This document shows positions 56,631 through 64,000 of a stretch of DNA of 64,000 nt, piece by piece. How positions within the stretch are numbered: position 1 is the first letter of the stretch; every line of letters starts with the position of its first letter. Position numbers and translations under genes: made by a program. Under the pieces are notes generated by a model. It was not told the DNA's origin. It worked only from the letters and a program-made list of their open reading frames with translations, and did not search any database. Source of the stretch: an uncultured bacterium. Lineage in GTDB: Bacteria > CSSED10-310 > CALFER01. Location: assembly GCA_937951895.1 (NCBI GenBank), contig CALFER010000076.1:1-64000 (forward strand). The letters are read 5' to 3'.

Positions 56631-58364
56631 ATGAAAGCGTTTTTACTCGCGGCAAGCATCATGATCGTCATCGGATCGCCGGTATCGGCCGCCGTCATCC
56701 GAGTGCCCTCGGATCAACCGACCATCCAGACGGGACTGGATGCAGCCCTGTCCGGCGATATCGTTCTGGTCGCTCCCGGAGTGTATACCGAGTCGCTCGA
56801 ATGGCCCGGTCTCGCAGTATTGACCCTTCGAGGCGAGTTTCCCGAAAACCGTCCGGTTGTCTCGGCACCCGCAGATAAGCGGTGTCTCCACTACACACCG
56901 GGAGTCTCGGGTACGGAGATGCGGCTCGAGCATGTCGTGTTTGAAAACGGTGCTCCTGTCAATCAATCCGGAGGAGCCTTGTACGTGACCGGTTGTCGGG
57001 TGCAGATTGACGATTGCGTGTTCCGGAACAATGACGCGGGGCAGGACGGTGGCGGCGTCTATTTCTCGACATGTGAGGTCTCGATCGCAAACTCGACGAT
57101 CTCGGACAACCATTCCATCGATCATGGGGGAGGCGGGTACTTCGCCGATTGCGGCATCGCGCTCCTCGACTGCACCGTCGAGCGAAACGATACGGGAGTT
57201 GCCGAGCATGTGTACAGCGATGGTCTCGGGCTGTATCTGAACGATTGCCACGGGTCGGTCTCGCATTGCGCGATTCGGGATCATGGCAATGCTTACATCG
57301 ATGGCTCCGGGATCTATGCACGGGGTGATATCGATTTTGTCGGCAATACATTCGAGCGCAACGAACAGCAGGGCAGTGACTATTACGGCGGTGCGCTGAA
57401 TGTCTGGGGATCCTGCCTGGTCCGGAACAATCTTTTTACGGACAACGTCGGGATCGGATCGGCGATCGTCGCGGGAGGTGGTGTGGACATCGAGAATTGT
57501 CTGTTTCTGGGAAATGCGAGTTCATTCCCGGGAACCGGGGCGATTCTCGCGCTGGATCAGACCGATGTCTCTTTCTGCACTTTTGTCAGCAATACGTCTG
57601 CCGGTGTGCAGGTGCTCAACAGCATGGATCCGGTGCCGATCCGGCACTGTATCTTCTCCGGCAATCAGGTCGGTATCGCGAATTACAACGGCAATTCATC
57701 GGTTCATTCCGGATACAACGCCTTCTGGAACAACGGGATGGACTATAGTGCCGTGAACCCCGGAGCCGGTGATCTGCGAGGATCGGATCCACTGTTTGTC
57801 ACGGGGTCTCAAGGCGCGCATTATTTGAGTCAAACAGCTTCGGGGCAGAGTCAGACGAGTCCGTGTGTGGATGCGGGGGATCCCGAGACCGGGGCTTCGC
57901 CCGGTGGGACGACCCGTACCGACGAGGTGCCGGATGAAGGCAGAGTCGATCTCGGGTATCATTTTTCTGCTCCGGATTCACCTCCCGTTCCCGCGCCCAC
58001 TGTGACACCGGCCACGTGGACAGGTGTTCGACTGACGCTTCCCGACACGGATCTTCAGGCGGGGGATCGGTTCGTTCTGACCGCGACCTGCCGGGCGCCG
58101 GCCGGGCATGCAGCCGCGGATCTGTATGTCGTTCTGGATGTCTTCGGCGAGTATTTTTTCTATCCGTCCTGGTCGAATACTCCGGGATCCGAAAGCATCG
58201 TGCTGGCACCGGATGCGGCGGTCGAGCGGAGAATTCTGGATTTCGTCTGGCCTGCGGGTGATGTCGGAGTTGTGACCGACCTGCAATTCCGGGGAGCCAT
58301 TCTGGAACCCGGGACAACGTCCGTGATCGGGGAGATCGATTCCGTTTCGTTCGGGTATCGGTAG
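56631..58364 (+). CDS. Secreted beta-helix protein with the shared C-terminal domain
   Basis: 577 residues. AAGGAG lies 7 bases before the ATG. Signal peptide ends near V-S-A. The helix begins V-P-S-D-Q-P-T-I-Q-T-G-L-D and runs to ~residue 400 with turns such as V-S-H-C-A-I-R-D-H and I-E-N-C-L-F-L-G-N. A D-L-G-Y-H-F segment and short Pro-rich linker precede the shared domain (58020-58361). It follows the sulfatase-like gene by 73 bases on the same strand and could share its transcript. Confidence 0.87.
   Translation: MKAFLLAASIMIVIGSPVSAAVIRVPSDQPTIQTGLDAALSGDIVLVAPGVYTESLEWPGLAVLTLRGEFPENRPVVSAPADKRCLHYTPGVSGTEMRLEHVVFENGAPVNQSGGALYVTGCRVQIDDCVFRNNDAGQDGGGVYFSTCEVSIANSTISDNHSIDHGGGGYFADCGIALLDCTVERNDTGVAEHVYSDGLGLYLNDCHGSVSHCAIRDHGNAYIDGSGIYARGDIDFVGNTFERNEQQGSDYYGGALNVWGSCLVRNNLFTDNVGIGSAIVAGGGVDIENCLFLGNASSFPGTGAILALDQTDVSFCTFVSNTSAGVQVLNSMDPVPIRHCIFSGNQVGIANYNGNSSVHSGYNAFWNNGMDYSAVNPGAGDLRGSDPLFVTGSQGAHYLSQTASGQSQTSPCVDAGDPETGASPGGTTRTDEVPDEGRVDLGYHFSAPDSPPVPAPTVTPATWTGVRLTLPDTDLQAGDRFVLTATCRAPAGHAAADLYVVLDVFGEYFFYPSWSNTPGSESIVLAPDAAVERRILDFVWPAGDVGVVTDLQFRGAILEPGTTSVIGEIDSVSFGYR
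58020..58361 (+). other. Shared domain, copy 10
   Basis: Contains L-Q-A-G-D-R-F, E-Y-F-F-Y-P-S-W, D-F-V-W-P and G-A-I-L-E-P, and ends V-S-F-G-Y-R. Confidence 0.88.
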
Positions 58365-58461
58365 ACGGTTCGGGATTCAATCTGCGGACATTATACAATC
58401 AGCACCTGTTCGACTATAGTATATCCTCCGGGCATTTCGCTTGTGGAGGAGGCCTTCCGGA

Positions 58462-59910
58462 ATGAAAGCTCTCGGTGTCATCATTGCTTTTGCTCTCGTT
58501 ACGGGTTGTTCACACCTGAACACGCACCCGAGATCCCTGTTTCACCGGTTCTCATCGGACGCCCTGACCACCGATTTTTCGCTGATCCGATCTGCACTCG
58601 AGGAGGCTCATCCCGGGTTGTATGACTTCCGTTCGAGGGCTGAAATGGATGCGTTGTTTGATCGGCTCCAGTCGGAATTGAGCCGGGACATGACCGAACT
58701 GGAATTTCTGCAGCGGATCGCGGTTTTGAACGGAGCCATCGGCTGTGGTCATACCGCAATCGTTCCGTCGCTCGGCACCCGCAATCAACTCATGAGCACC
58801 GCCGGATTGTTCCCCGGTGATATCCGGATTGTGGACGCGCGGATGTTTCTCCTCCGATGCTATGCACCCGGCTCCGAAGCGCTCGATGGGAGTGAAATCC
58901 TGGCTGTCAACGGTTCACCGGCCGGAATGCTGCTCGAGCGGTTTCTCGATGTGCTTCCGTCGGACGGCGTGAATGTCACGCACAGGTATCGGATGCTGGA
59001 TGAGCGGATGCGGTATTATTACGCGGCGTTCGTCGGAACTCCGGAGACGTTTGAAATCCGGTTGAGGAGACCGGATGGCGCTGAACAGACAGTGACCGTT
59101 CCGGCGATGGCCGAACATGCCATGCGGACGCATGCGCGATACATGGATCCCGACCGTGAGGATCCTGAACCGTATGCGCTGGAGATATCCGAGGACACGT
59201 CCACTGCCGTGCTGACCATCCGCACGTTCGGCATGACCGATCGCTACGAGTCTTTTCTGGCCGACGCCTTCGGAAAACTCCGGGACCATGCGATCCGCAA
59301 CCTGATCATCGATCTCAGGGGGAACGGCGGCGGAGAAGACGAATACGGGGCGAAACTGGTGTCGTATCTGATCGATCAGCCGTTTCGATATTACCGGTCA
59401 TTGGAGACCCGTACGGATCGGATTCATTTTCAGGAATACACGGACATTACACCGGAGGAAGTGCGTGAATACCAATCGATTCTGGAACCCGGAACGGACG
59501 GGGGTTTTCAGGTCGCTATCGGGCAGCATCCCTGCCTGTCGGAAATCCCTCCGACCGAACCGGTTTTTCGCGGTCGTGTTCTGGTGTTGATCGACGGAGG
59601 CAGTTTTTCGGCGACATCGGAGGTGTCCGCTGTGCTGGATCATCTGGGCCGGGCGGAGTTTGCCGGTGAGGAGACCGGGGGCCGTTACGACGGGAACAAC
59701 AGCGGGTACATGCCGACGCTGACATTGCCTGCGACCGGCATTCGTGTGTTCATCCCGCTGATGAAGTATGTTGTCGCTGTGGATGATCCGCCGATACGGG
59801 GGCGGGGAGTGATGCCGGATTACACGATCGAACCGAGCCTTTCTGACGAGATGACCGGGATGGATCGGGTCATGAACGAGGCACGGGCGATCGTTGCGCG
59901 AACTGAGTGA
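58462..59910 (+). CDS. S41-family peptidase lipoprotein
   Basis: 482 residues from ATG 58462 (GGAGGAGG upstream). Lipobox V-T-G-C at residue 16. An N-terminal helical region is followed by a degenerate PDZ-like stretch and the tail-specific protease core (R-N-L-I-I-D-L-R-G-N-G-G-G, then V-L-I-D-G-G-S-F-S-A-T-S-E). The Ser in G-G-S-F-S-A is the expected nucleophile region. Such periplasmic lipoproteins cleave or degrade envelope proteins. It is 19 bases upstream of the sigma-54 activator gene and may be co-transcribed, though the functions look unrelated. Confidence 0.85.
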   Translation: MKALGVIIAFALVTGCSHLNTHPRSLFHRFSSDALTTDFSLIRSALEEAHPGLYDFRSRAEMDALFDRLQSELSRDMTELEFLQRIAVLNGAIGCGHTAIVPSLGTRNQLMSTAGLFPGDIRIVDARMFLLRCYAPGSEALDGSEILAVNGSPAGMLLERFLDVLPSDGVNVTHRYRMLDERMRYYYAAFVGTPETFEIRLRRPDGAEQTVTVPAMAEHAMRTHARYMDPDREDPEPYALEISEDTSTAVLTIRTFGMTDRYESFLADAFGKLRDHAIRNLIIDLRGNGGGEDEYGAKLVSYLIDQPFRYYRSLETRTDRIHFQEYTDITPEEVREYQSILEPGTDGGFQVAIGQHPCLSEIPPTEPVFRGRVLVLIDGGSFSATSEVSAVLDHLGRAEFAGEETGGRYDGNNSGYMPTLTLPATGIRVFIPLMKYVVAVDDPPIRGRGVMPDYTIEPSLSDEMTGMDRVMNEARAIVARTE

Positions 59911-59929
59911 TTATCGGTTGGAGCGATGC

Positions 59930-61309
59930 ATGAGCACGAGCAGGAAAAAGCGATCGGTGAAGCCGGAAGCCACGCAGGCGATCCTCGAAAGCATCTCGGA
60001 CGGAGTGTTTACCGTTGATTCCGACTGGCTGGTGACATCGTTCAATCGTGCTGCCGAGATGATTACCGGTGTGCCGAGACGAGAGGCGATCGGACGTCGA
60101 TGTTCGGATGTGTTTCGTTCCAACATGTGCGGATCCGCCTGTGCACTCGCCCGGACGCTTAAAACCGGTAAACCGATCATCGGGAAAGCCGGCTTCATCA
60201 TCAATTCGGAGGGGCGACGGATCCCGATCAGCATTTCGACGGCCGTGCTCAGAGACGAACAGGGGCGGGTGATCGGAGGAGCCGAAACGTTTCGGGATTT
60301 ATCCGAGATCGAGGCCCTGCGGCAGGAACTGGAAAGCCGGACGCGTGTCGGTGATCTGAGCAGCCGCAGTCCTGTCATGCATCGGATACTGGAGGTTCTT
60401 CCGGCGATTGCGGCGAGTCCGAGTACGGTGCTGATCTGCGGTGAAACCGGGACGGGCAAAGAGCTTGTTGCTCGAACAATTCACTCGCTCAGCCCGCATC
60501 AGAAAGGCCCGTTCATTGCCGTGAATTGCGGTGCGATACCGGATGCGCTGCTGGAATCGGAGTTGTTCGGATATAAAAGTGGCGCCTTCACCGGAGCGCT
60601 GCGCGACAAACCCGGCCGTTTTGCCCTCGCGCGTGGAGGAACCCTGTTTCTCGATGAAATCGGTGAGATCAGTGCGGCGTTGCAGGTGCGCCTCCTCAGA
60701 GTGCTTCAGGAACATACATTCGATCCACTGGGGGCGACGCACTCCGAGTCGACCGATGCCCGGGTGATCGTTGCGACACACCGTGATCTTCTGGAGTGCA
60801 TGAGAGCCGGAACGTTCCGGGAAGATCTCTATTATCGGATCAATGTGGTGCGGATCGAGTTGCCGCCGCTTCGACGCCGCAGGGAAGACATTCCTCTCCT
60901 CATCGACCAGTTCATCGCACGGTTCAACCGGCTTCAGCAGAAATCCATCCGGGGAATCTCCACCGATGCACTCTCGCTGTGTATGACCCACGACTGGCCG
61001 GGCAATATCCGGGAACTCGAAAACGCTATCGAACACGCGTTCGTTCTGCGGTCCGAGGGCACGATCGAGATTGCGGATCTTCCGGGCGAGTTCACCGCTC
61101 GGTTCGGATTTACGTGCCGGGATATCCCCATCCGATCCTCCCGCGATGTGCTCGATGCTCACGCCATCCGAGCGGCTCTCGAACGTAATCACAACAACCG
61201 TCTGGCTGCCGCCCGGGATCTCGGGATCCATAAAACTACGCTGTTCCGCAAGATCAAAAAACTCGGGATCCGCCTCGCGAAGCAGGACGGACGGCACAGA
61301 ACACGTTGA
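59930..61309 (+). CDS. PAS-AAA+-Fis sigma-54-dependent activator
   Basis: 459 residues from ATG 59930 (GGAG 6 bases upstream). The PAS domain (~20-130) contains two Cys in M-C-G-S-A-C-A-L-A, a hint of redox or iron-sulfur sensing. The AAA+ core (~150-385) has Walker A G-E-T-G-T-G-K-E, the sigma-54 contact loop G-A-F-T-G-A and Walker B G-G-T-L-F-L-D-E-I-G-E. A Fis-type helix-turn-helix ends the protein (N-H-N-N-R-L-A-A-A-R-D-L-G-I-H). No receiver domain. It is immediately upstream of a -24/-12 promoter and the NifX/MinD-like genes, which it very probably activates, as known for the ORP locus of Desulfovibrio. Confidence 0.95.
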   Translation: MSTSRKKRSVKPEATQAILESISDGVFTVDSDWLVTSFNRAAEMITGVPRREAIGRRCSDVFRSNMCGSACALARTLKTGKPIIGKAGFIINSEGRRIPISISTAVLRDEQGRVIGGAETFRDLSEIEALRQELESRTRVGDLSSRSPVMHRILEVLPAIAASPSTVLICGETGTGKELVARTIHSLSPHQKGPFIAVNCGAIPDALLESELFGYKSGAFTGALRDKPGRFALARGGTLFLDEIGEISAALQVRLLRVLQEHTFDPLGATHSESTDARVIVATHRDLLECMRAGTFREDLYYRINVVRIELPPLRRRREDIPLLIDQFIARFNRLQQKSIRGISTDALSLCMTHDWPGNIRELENAIEHAFVLRSEGTIEIADLPGEFTARFGFTCRDIPIRSSRDVLDAHAIRAALERNHNNRLAAARDLGIHKTTLFRKIKKLGIRLAKQDGRHRTR

Positions 61310-61311
61310 TA

Positions 61312-61364
61312 GAGTAGCGATATAGAGACTGTAGCGAATCGACAAGGTAGTGTTTGCGCTACTC
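61312..61364. promoter_or_regulatory. Candidate upstream activator sites for the sigma-54 activator
   Basis: GAGTAGCGA (61312-61320) and GTAGCGAA (61331-61338) are direct half-sites; CGCTACTC (61357-61364) is their inverse. They lie about 90-150 bases before the predicted start, where enhancer sites are expected. Confidence 0.6.
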
Positions 61365-61449
61365 ATTTGTGGTGTCTTCTCCACGGAGAATCTCATTCGA
61401 ATCATTTCATATCAATACGTTAGAGCGTATTATCCGTTGAGCGACCCGG

Positions 61450-61466
61450 TTGGCATCAGCTTTGCT
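61450..61466 (+). promoter_or_regulatory. Sigma-54 (-24/-12) promoter
   Basis: TTGGCATCAGCTTTGCT contains GG and GC exactly 12 bases apart, matching TGGCAC-N5-TTGC. Transcription would start near 61477, about 20 bases before the ATG at 61497. Confidence 0.85.
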
Positions 61467-61496
61467 CTTATCACTTTCCGGAAAGGAGGGCGCATC

Positions 61497-62000
61497 ATGA
61501 TCGCTTTCGCCTGTTGGGACAATCGCATCGCACCGGTTTTCGATACCGCCGAAACCCTTGTCCTGCTCGAAACGCGATCCGATTCCGCTCATCGTCGGCA
61601 GGAATCCCTGCCGTCCGGGAGTTCGATGCAACAGATTCGGATGCGCCTGACTGAATGTGCTGTCGACACGCTGATCTGCGGGGCGATTTCGCGCCCGCTC
61701 TTCGATCATCTCACGTTCAGCGGAATGCGGGTCATTCCGTTCGTTTCGGGTGATCTGGACGAAGTAATCGAGGCTTTTTGCCGGAATCGGCTCGATTCCG
61801 ACCGGTTTTCGATGCCGGGATGTTGCGGCCGCGGACGCAGGGCGGCGCACGGGCGTGGAAGCCATATACGCGGGAATGCCGGACCCGGCGGAGAATGCGG
61901 ATGTCCGGCTTGTGGCTATCGGGAACCTCACGAGAGTGGGATTCCCTGTGTGGAACGTGTGTGTCCGAACTGCCGTACCGCGTTGGTGCGGCTGTCATGA
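61497..62000 (+). CDS. NifX/NifB-like (dinitrogenase cofactor family) protein with Cys-rich tail
   Basis: 167 residues from ATG 61497 (AAAGGAGG upstream). Residues 1-105 have the Nif iron-molybdenum cofactor-binding fold (F-A-C-W-D-N-R-I-A-P-V-F-D, V-D-T-L-I-C-G-A-I-S). The C-terminal ~60 residues are Gly/Arg/Cys-rich with C-C-G-R-G, C-G-C-P-A-C-G and C-P-N-C-R, likely metal- or zinc-binding. It is the first gene after the sigma-54 promoter. It relates to ORP/MTH1175-type proteins; the bound cofactor is unknown. Confidence 0.85.
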   Translation: MIAFACWDNRIAPVFDTAETLVLLETRSDSAHRRQESLPSGSSMQQIRMRLTECAVDTLICGAISRPLFDHLTFSGMRVIPFVSGDLDEVIEAFCRNRLDSDRFSMPGCCGRGRRAAHGRGSHIRGNAGPGGECGCPACGYREPHESGIPCVERVCPNCRTALVRLS

Positions 62001-62014
62001 AAGGAGATTTGAAC

Positions 62015-62329
62015 ATGCCAAGAGGAGATGGAACAGGACCGAGAGGAATGGGACCGATGAGCGGTCGTAGAGCGGGATTCTGTGCGGGTTTCGGTATGGC
62101 GGGCTATGCCAATCCGATTCAGGGTCGTGGAATGGGGATGGGTTTTGGGCGTGGGATGGGTCGCTGGCGCGGGTTCGCGGCCTATCCGCCGCAACCGATG
62201 GCCGTTGAACCGGAAATGGAAGCCGACACGCTGCGAAACCAGCTTGATGCCCTGAAAACGACGCTCGACACGATCCAGAAGCGACTCGATCAGATCGAAA
62301 AGAGCGCGCCAAAGGAGGCGACCACGTGA
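62015..62329 (+). CDS. DUF5320-like small protein
   Basis: 104 residues from ATG 62015 (AAGGAGATTT upstream). It begins M-P-R-G-D-G-T-G-P-R-G-M-G-P and has a Gly/Met/Arg-rich middle (G-R-G-M-G-M-G-F-G-R-G-M-G-R-W). A C-terminal coiled coil follows (L-R-N-Q-L-D-A-L-K-T-T-L-D-T-I-Q-K-R-L). This is the DUF5320 pattern commonly beside NifX/MinD genes. Its stop overlaps the next start (GTGA). Function unknown; scaffold or chaperone role is a guess. Confidence 0.85.
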   Translation: MPRGDGTGPRGMGPMSGRRAGFCAGFGMAGYANPIQGRGMGMGFGRGMGRWRGFAAYPPQPMAVEPEMEADTLRNQLDALKTTLDTIQKRLDQIEKSAPKEATT

Positions 62330-62688
62330 AAGTCGCTCTGACCACAACCGGCTCCAATCTGTCAGATCCTCTCGAACCGCGATTCGGTCGCGCCCCCAAA
62401 TTCCTCGTCTACGATCTCGATTCGGATACCTTCATGGTCCTCGACAACAACAAGAATCTCAATGCGGTTCAAGGCGCCGGCATCCAGTCCGCCGATACCA
62501 TCGCCCGGATCGGCGCTTCGGCACTCATCACCGGGCATTGCGGGCCCAAAGCCTTCCGCGTTCTCAGTGCGGCCGGTGTCAAGGTGTACGCGTCGTCCGC
62601 TCGAACGGTCGAGGAAGCGATCGATTTGTTCCGGCAGGGTAAGCTCAACGAGACCCAATCTGCGGATGTCGAGGGACATTGGGTGTGA
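62326..62688 (+). CDS. NifX/ORP-like cofactor-binding protein
   Basis: 120 residues from GTG 62326 (AAAGGAGG upstream). The whole chain is the dinitrogenase iron-molybdenum cofactor fold (A-L-T-T-T-G-S-N-L-S, P-R-F-G-R-A-P-K-F, L-I-T-G-H-C-G-P-K-A-F). It resembles orange protein and MTH1175/TM1816, which bind metal-sulfur clusters or have unknown function. It overlaps neighbours on both sides (GTGA at start; GTGA again at the MinD gene), so all three are coupled. Confidence 0.9.
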   Translation: MKVALTTTGSNLSDPLEPRFGRAPKFLVYDLDSDTFMVLDNNKNLNAVQGAGIQSADTIARIGASALITGHCGPKAFRVLSAAGVKVYASSARTVEEAIDLFRQGKLNETQSADVEGHWV

Positions 62689-63527
62689 TCATCGCGATCG
62701 CATCGGGGAAAGGTGGAACCGGAAAAACAACTCTCTCTGTCAATCTCGCACTCGCCGCACATGAACCCATCCAGTTGCTGGATTGTGACGTCGAAGCACC
62801 CAACGCGCATCTGTTTCTGAACCCTTTCGTCATCGAGTCGACTGTCGTGCACGTGCCGATCCCGGTGGTCGACGAATCGGCCTGCGATGGGTGCGGTGAG
62901 TGCGGAAGGATGTGCGAGTATCACGCGATCGTCTCGTTCGGCAGCGTCCCGCTCGTGTTCCCGGAGATGTGCCACGGATGCGGAGGCTGCATGCGGGTGT
63001 GTCCCCGGCATGCAATATCGGAAAAAGGACATCGGATTGGAGAAGTCCATGTTTCGACGGTTGGGCATATCACGCTGATCGAAGGCAAAATCGATGTCGG
63101 AATCGCCATGGCGCCGCCTCTGATCCGGGCGGTCAAATCGCGACTGTCAGCCTCCGTCCCTGTCCTGCTCGATGCCCCCCCGGGGACATCCTGCCCCGTC
63201 ATTGCATCGATTCGCGATGCTGATTTCGTCATTCTGGTGACCGAACCAACCGCCTTCGGTCTCCATGACCTGAGTCTTGCGGTCGACATGACGCGCGCCC
63301 TGCATCGTCCTTTTGCCGTTGTTGTCAATCGGATGGGGATCGGCGATGATCGCGTGCATCGATTCTGCCGGGAGGAGGGGATCCGGATTCTGGCGGAAAT
63401 TCCCGATGACAGGCGGATCGCCGAGGCGTATTCGGAGGGCAGATCGATTGTCGATGCGATTCCTGCGTATCGCGGCCTTTTTCATTCCATCCTGAATCAA
63501 ATCGGTATCGTGTCCCTCTCACTTTAA
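62685..63527 (+). CDS. MinD/Mrp-type ATPase with inserted ferredoxin domain
   Basis: 280 residues from GTG 62685, which overlaps the previous stop (GTGTGA); a TTG at 62679 is less likely. Deviant Walker A G-K-G-G-T-G-K-T-T near the start. Residues ~60-120 hold two 4Fe-4S motifs, C-D-G-C-G-E-C-G-R-M-C and C-H-G-C-G-G-C-M-R-V-C-P. The remaining P-loop features include L-L-D-A-P-P-G-T-S-C-P. Such ATPases occur in pairs in ORP loci and are thought to aid metal-cluster assembly; only one is present here. Confidence 0.93.
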   Translation: MIIAIASGKGGTGKTTLSVNLALAAHEPIQLLDCDVEAPNAHLFLNPFVIESTVVHVPIPVVDESACDGCGECGRMCEYHAIVSFGSVPLVFPEMCHGCGGCMRVCPRHAISEKGHRIGEVHVSTVGHITLIEGKIDVGIAMAPPLIRAVKSRLSASVPVLLDAPPGTSCPVIASIRDADFVILVTEPTAFGLHDLSLAVDMTRALHRPFAVVVNRMGIGDDRVHRFCREEGIRILAEIPDDRRIAEAYSEGRSIVDAIPAYRGLFHSILNQIGIVSLSL

Positions 63528-63538
63528 GGAGATCAGTC

Positions 63539-63799
63539 ATGCCGACATACGAATACGTTTGCGGGAAGTGCGGGTCACGTTTCGAACGGAGGCAATCGAT
63601 ATCCGATCCCCCGCTGGTCGAATGCGATTCCTGCCATGGCCCGTTGAAACGGGTGATCAGCGGCGGTGCGGGGTTCATCATGAAAGGCGGCGCTCAGCAT
63701 CATTCGTCTCGGACCGGATGTTCGCTTGAGACACACGGCAGAACCTGCTGCGGGCGCTCGGAACGGTGCGGAAAACCCTCCTGCGATGATCCTGCATGA
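63539..63799 (+). CDS. FmdB-family zinc-ribbon protein
   Basis: 86 residues; AAGGAG lies 7 bases before the ATG. M-P-T-Y-E-Y-V-C-G-K-C-G and V-E-C-D-S-C-H-G-P form the two Cys pairs of the FmdB zinc ribbon, with the usual S-G-G-A-G-F after them. A second Cys-rich patch (C-S-L-E, T-C-C-G-R, C-G-K-P-S-C) is extra. It sits in the MinD operon; a regulatory or cluster-related role is likely. Confidence 0.88.
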   Translation: MPTYEYVCGKCGSRFERRQSISDPPLVECDSCHGPLKRVISGGAGFIMKGGAQHHSSRTGCSLETHGRTCCGRSERCGKPSCDDPA

Positions 63800-64000
63800 A
63801 TCCCCAATGAATCAACACGATCACAGATTCGCTTTCGGGGTCGTCCCCTCACGGCGACTCGGAAACAGTCTCGGGATTAACTCGATTCCTTATAAAACCT
63901 GCAGCTACGACTGTTCGTACTGCCAGGTCGGTCCGACTGTGGGTCGGACGATTGACCGGCGGCGTTTCTTTCCGGTCGAAACGATCATCCGGGCCGCATC
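63786..64000 (+). CDS. Radical SAM enzyme (5' part)
   Basis: Runs off the right edge. The start is ATG 63786 (overlapping the zinc-ribbon gene) or ATG 63807. The first ~65 residues read F-G-V-V-P-S-R-R-L-G-N-S-L-G-I-N and include the radical SAM triad C-S-Y-D-C-S-Y-C (C-x3-C-x2-C). This matches the COG0731-like group often linked to ORP/MinD loci. The reaction is unknown. Confidence 0.85.
   Translation, partial: MILHESPMNQHDHRFAFGVVPSRRLGNSLGINSIPYKTCSYDCSYCQVGPTVGRTIDRRRFFPVETIIRAA

Overview
The window is about 56% G+C by eye and fully bacterial. A lipid A-type acyltransferase, several lipoproteins, an outer-membrane beta-barrel ending in Phe and a type II secretion/type IV pilus-like cluster indicate a Gram-negative (diderm) cell. 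The mix of catalase-peroxidase with a Fur/PerR regulator, SUMF1-fold proteins, many secreted beta-helix proteins with Thr/Pro linkers, and a sigma-54-controlled iron-sulfur ATPase locus fits an uncultured, poorly described phylum. I cannot name the taxon from sequence alone. I saw no tRNA, rRNA, CRISPR array or insertion sequence. No gene-free stretch is longer than about 300 bases.

Layout. 1-4.2 kb: the 3' end of a secreted protein, then a very large FG-GAP/beta-helix surface protein. 4.4-9.0 kb: a TPR-LuxR regulator and a perR-katG peroxide-response operon with a clear promoter and terminator. 9.0-19 kb: a secreted beta-helix protein, an SLC13/TrkA-C transporter and a 2077-residue Kelch/PKD surface protein. 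19-22 kb: aspA and an iron-sulfur aldo/keto reductase. 22-30.4 kb: a gspF-gspE-three-pseudopilin-SUMF1 gene block with a Ser/Thr kinase upstream. 30.5-43.9 kb: five large secreted proteins and an LpxL-type acyltransferase. 43.9-48.2 kb: a tight operon of a Cys-rich membrane protein, a lipoprotein, a LolE/MacB-like ABC transporter, a beta-barrel and an FMN-binding-like protein. 48.3-51.3 kb: a GAF/HD-GYP protein and a second SUMF1 protein. 51.6-59.9 kb: three lipoproteins (deacetylase-like, sulfatase-like, S41 peptidase) around another beta-helix protein. 59.9-64 kb: a sigma-54 activator followed by an ORP/MinD-like locus (two NifX-like proteins, DUF5320-like protein, MinD-ferredoxin ATPase, FmdB-like zinc ribbon, radical SAM enzyme).

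The most striking feature is one ~110-120-residue domain that recurs ten times in 64 kb. Its landmarks are a F-x-x-G-D start, a Y-W-F-x-P-S-W core, an F-x-W-P step and a final aromatic F-x-W/Y. Nine copies end otherwise unrelated secreted proteins (beta-helix, Kelch/PKD, beta-propeller, DUF11-like). The tenth sits directly after a signal peptide in front of a SUMF1 domain, and that gene lies in the same operon as pseudopilins and the GspE/GspF secretion machinery. I infer a large surface/secreted protein family sharing an adhesion or docking module, possibly exported by this type II-like system.
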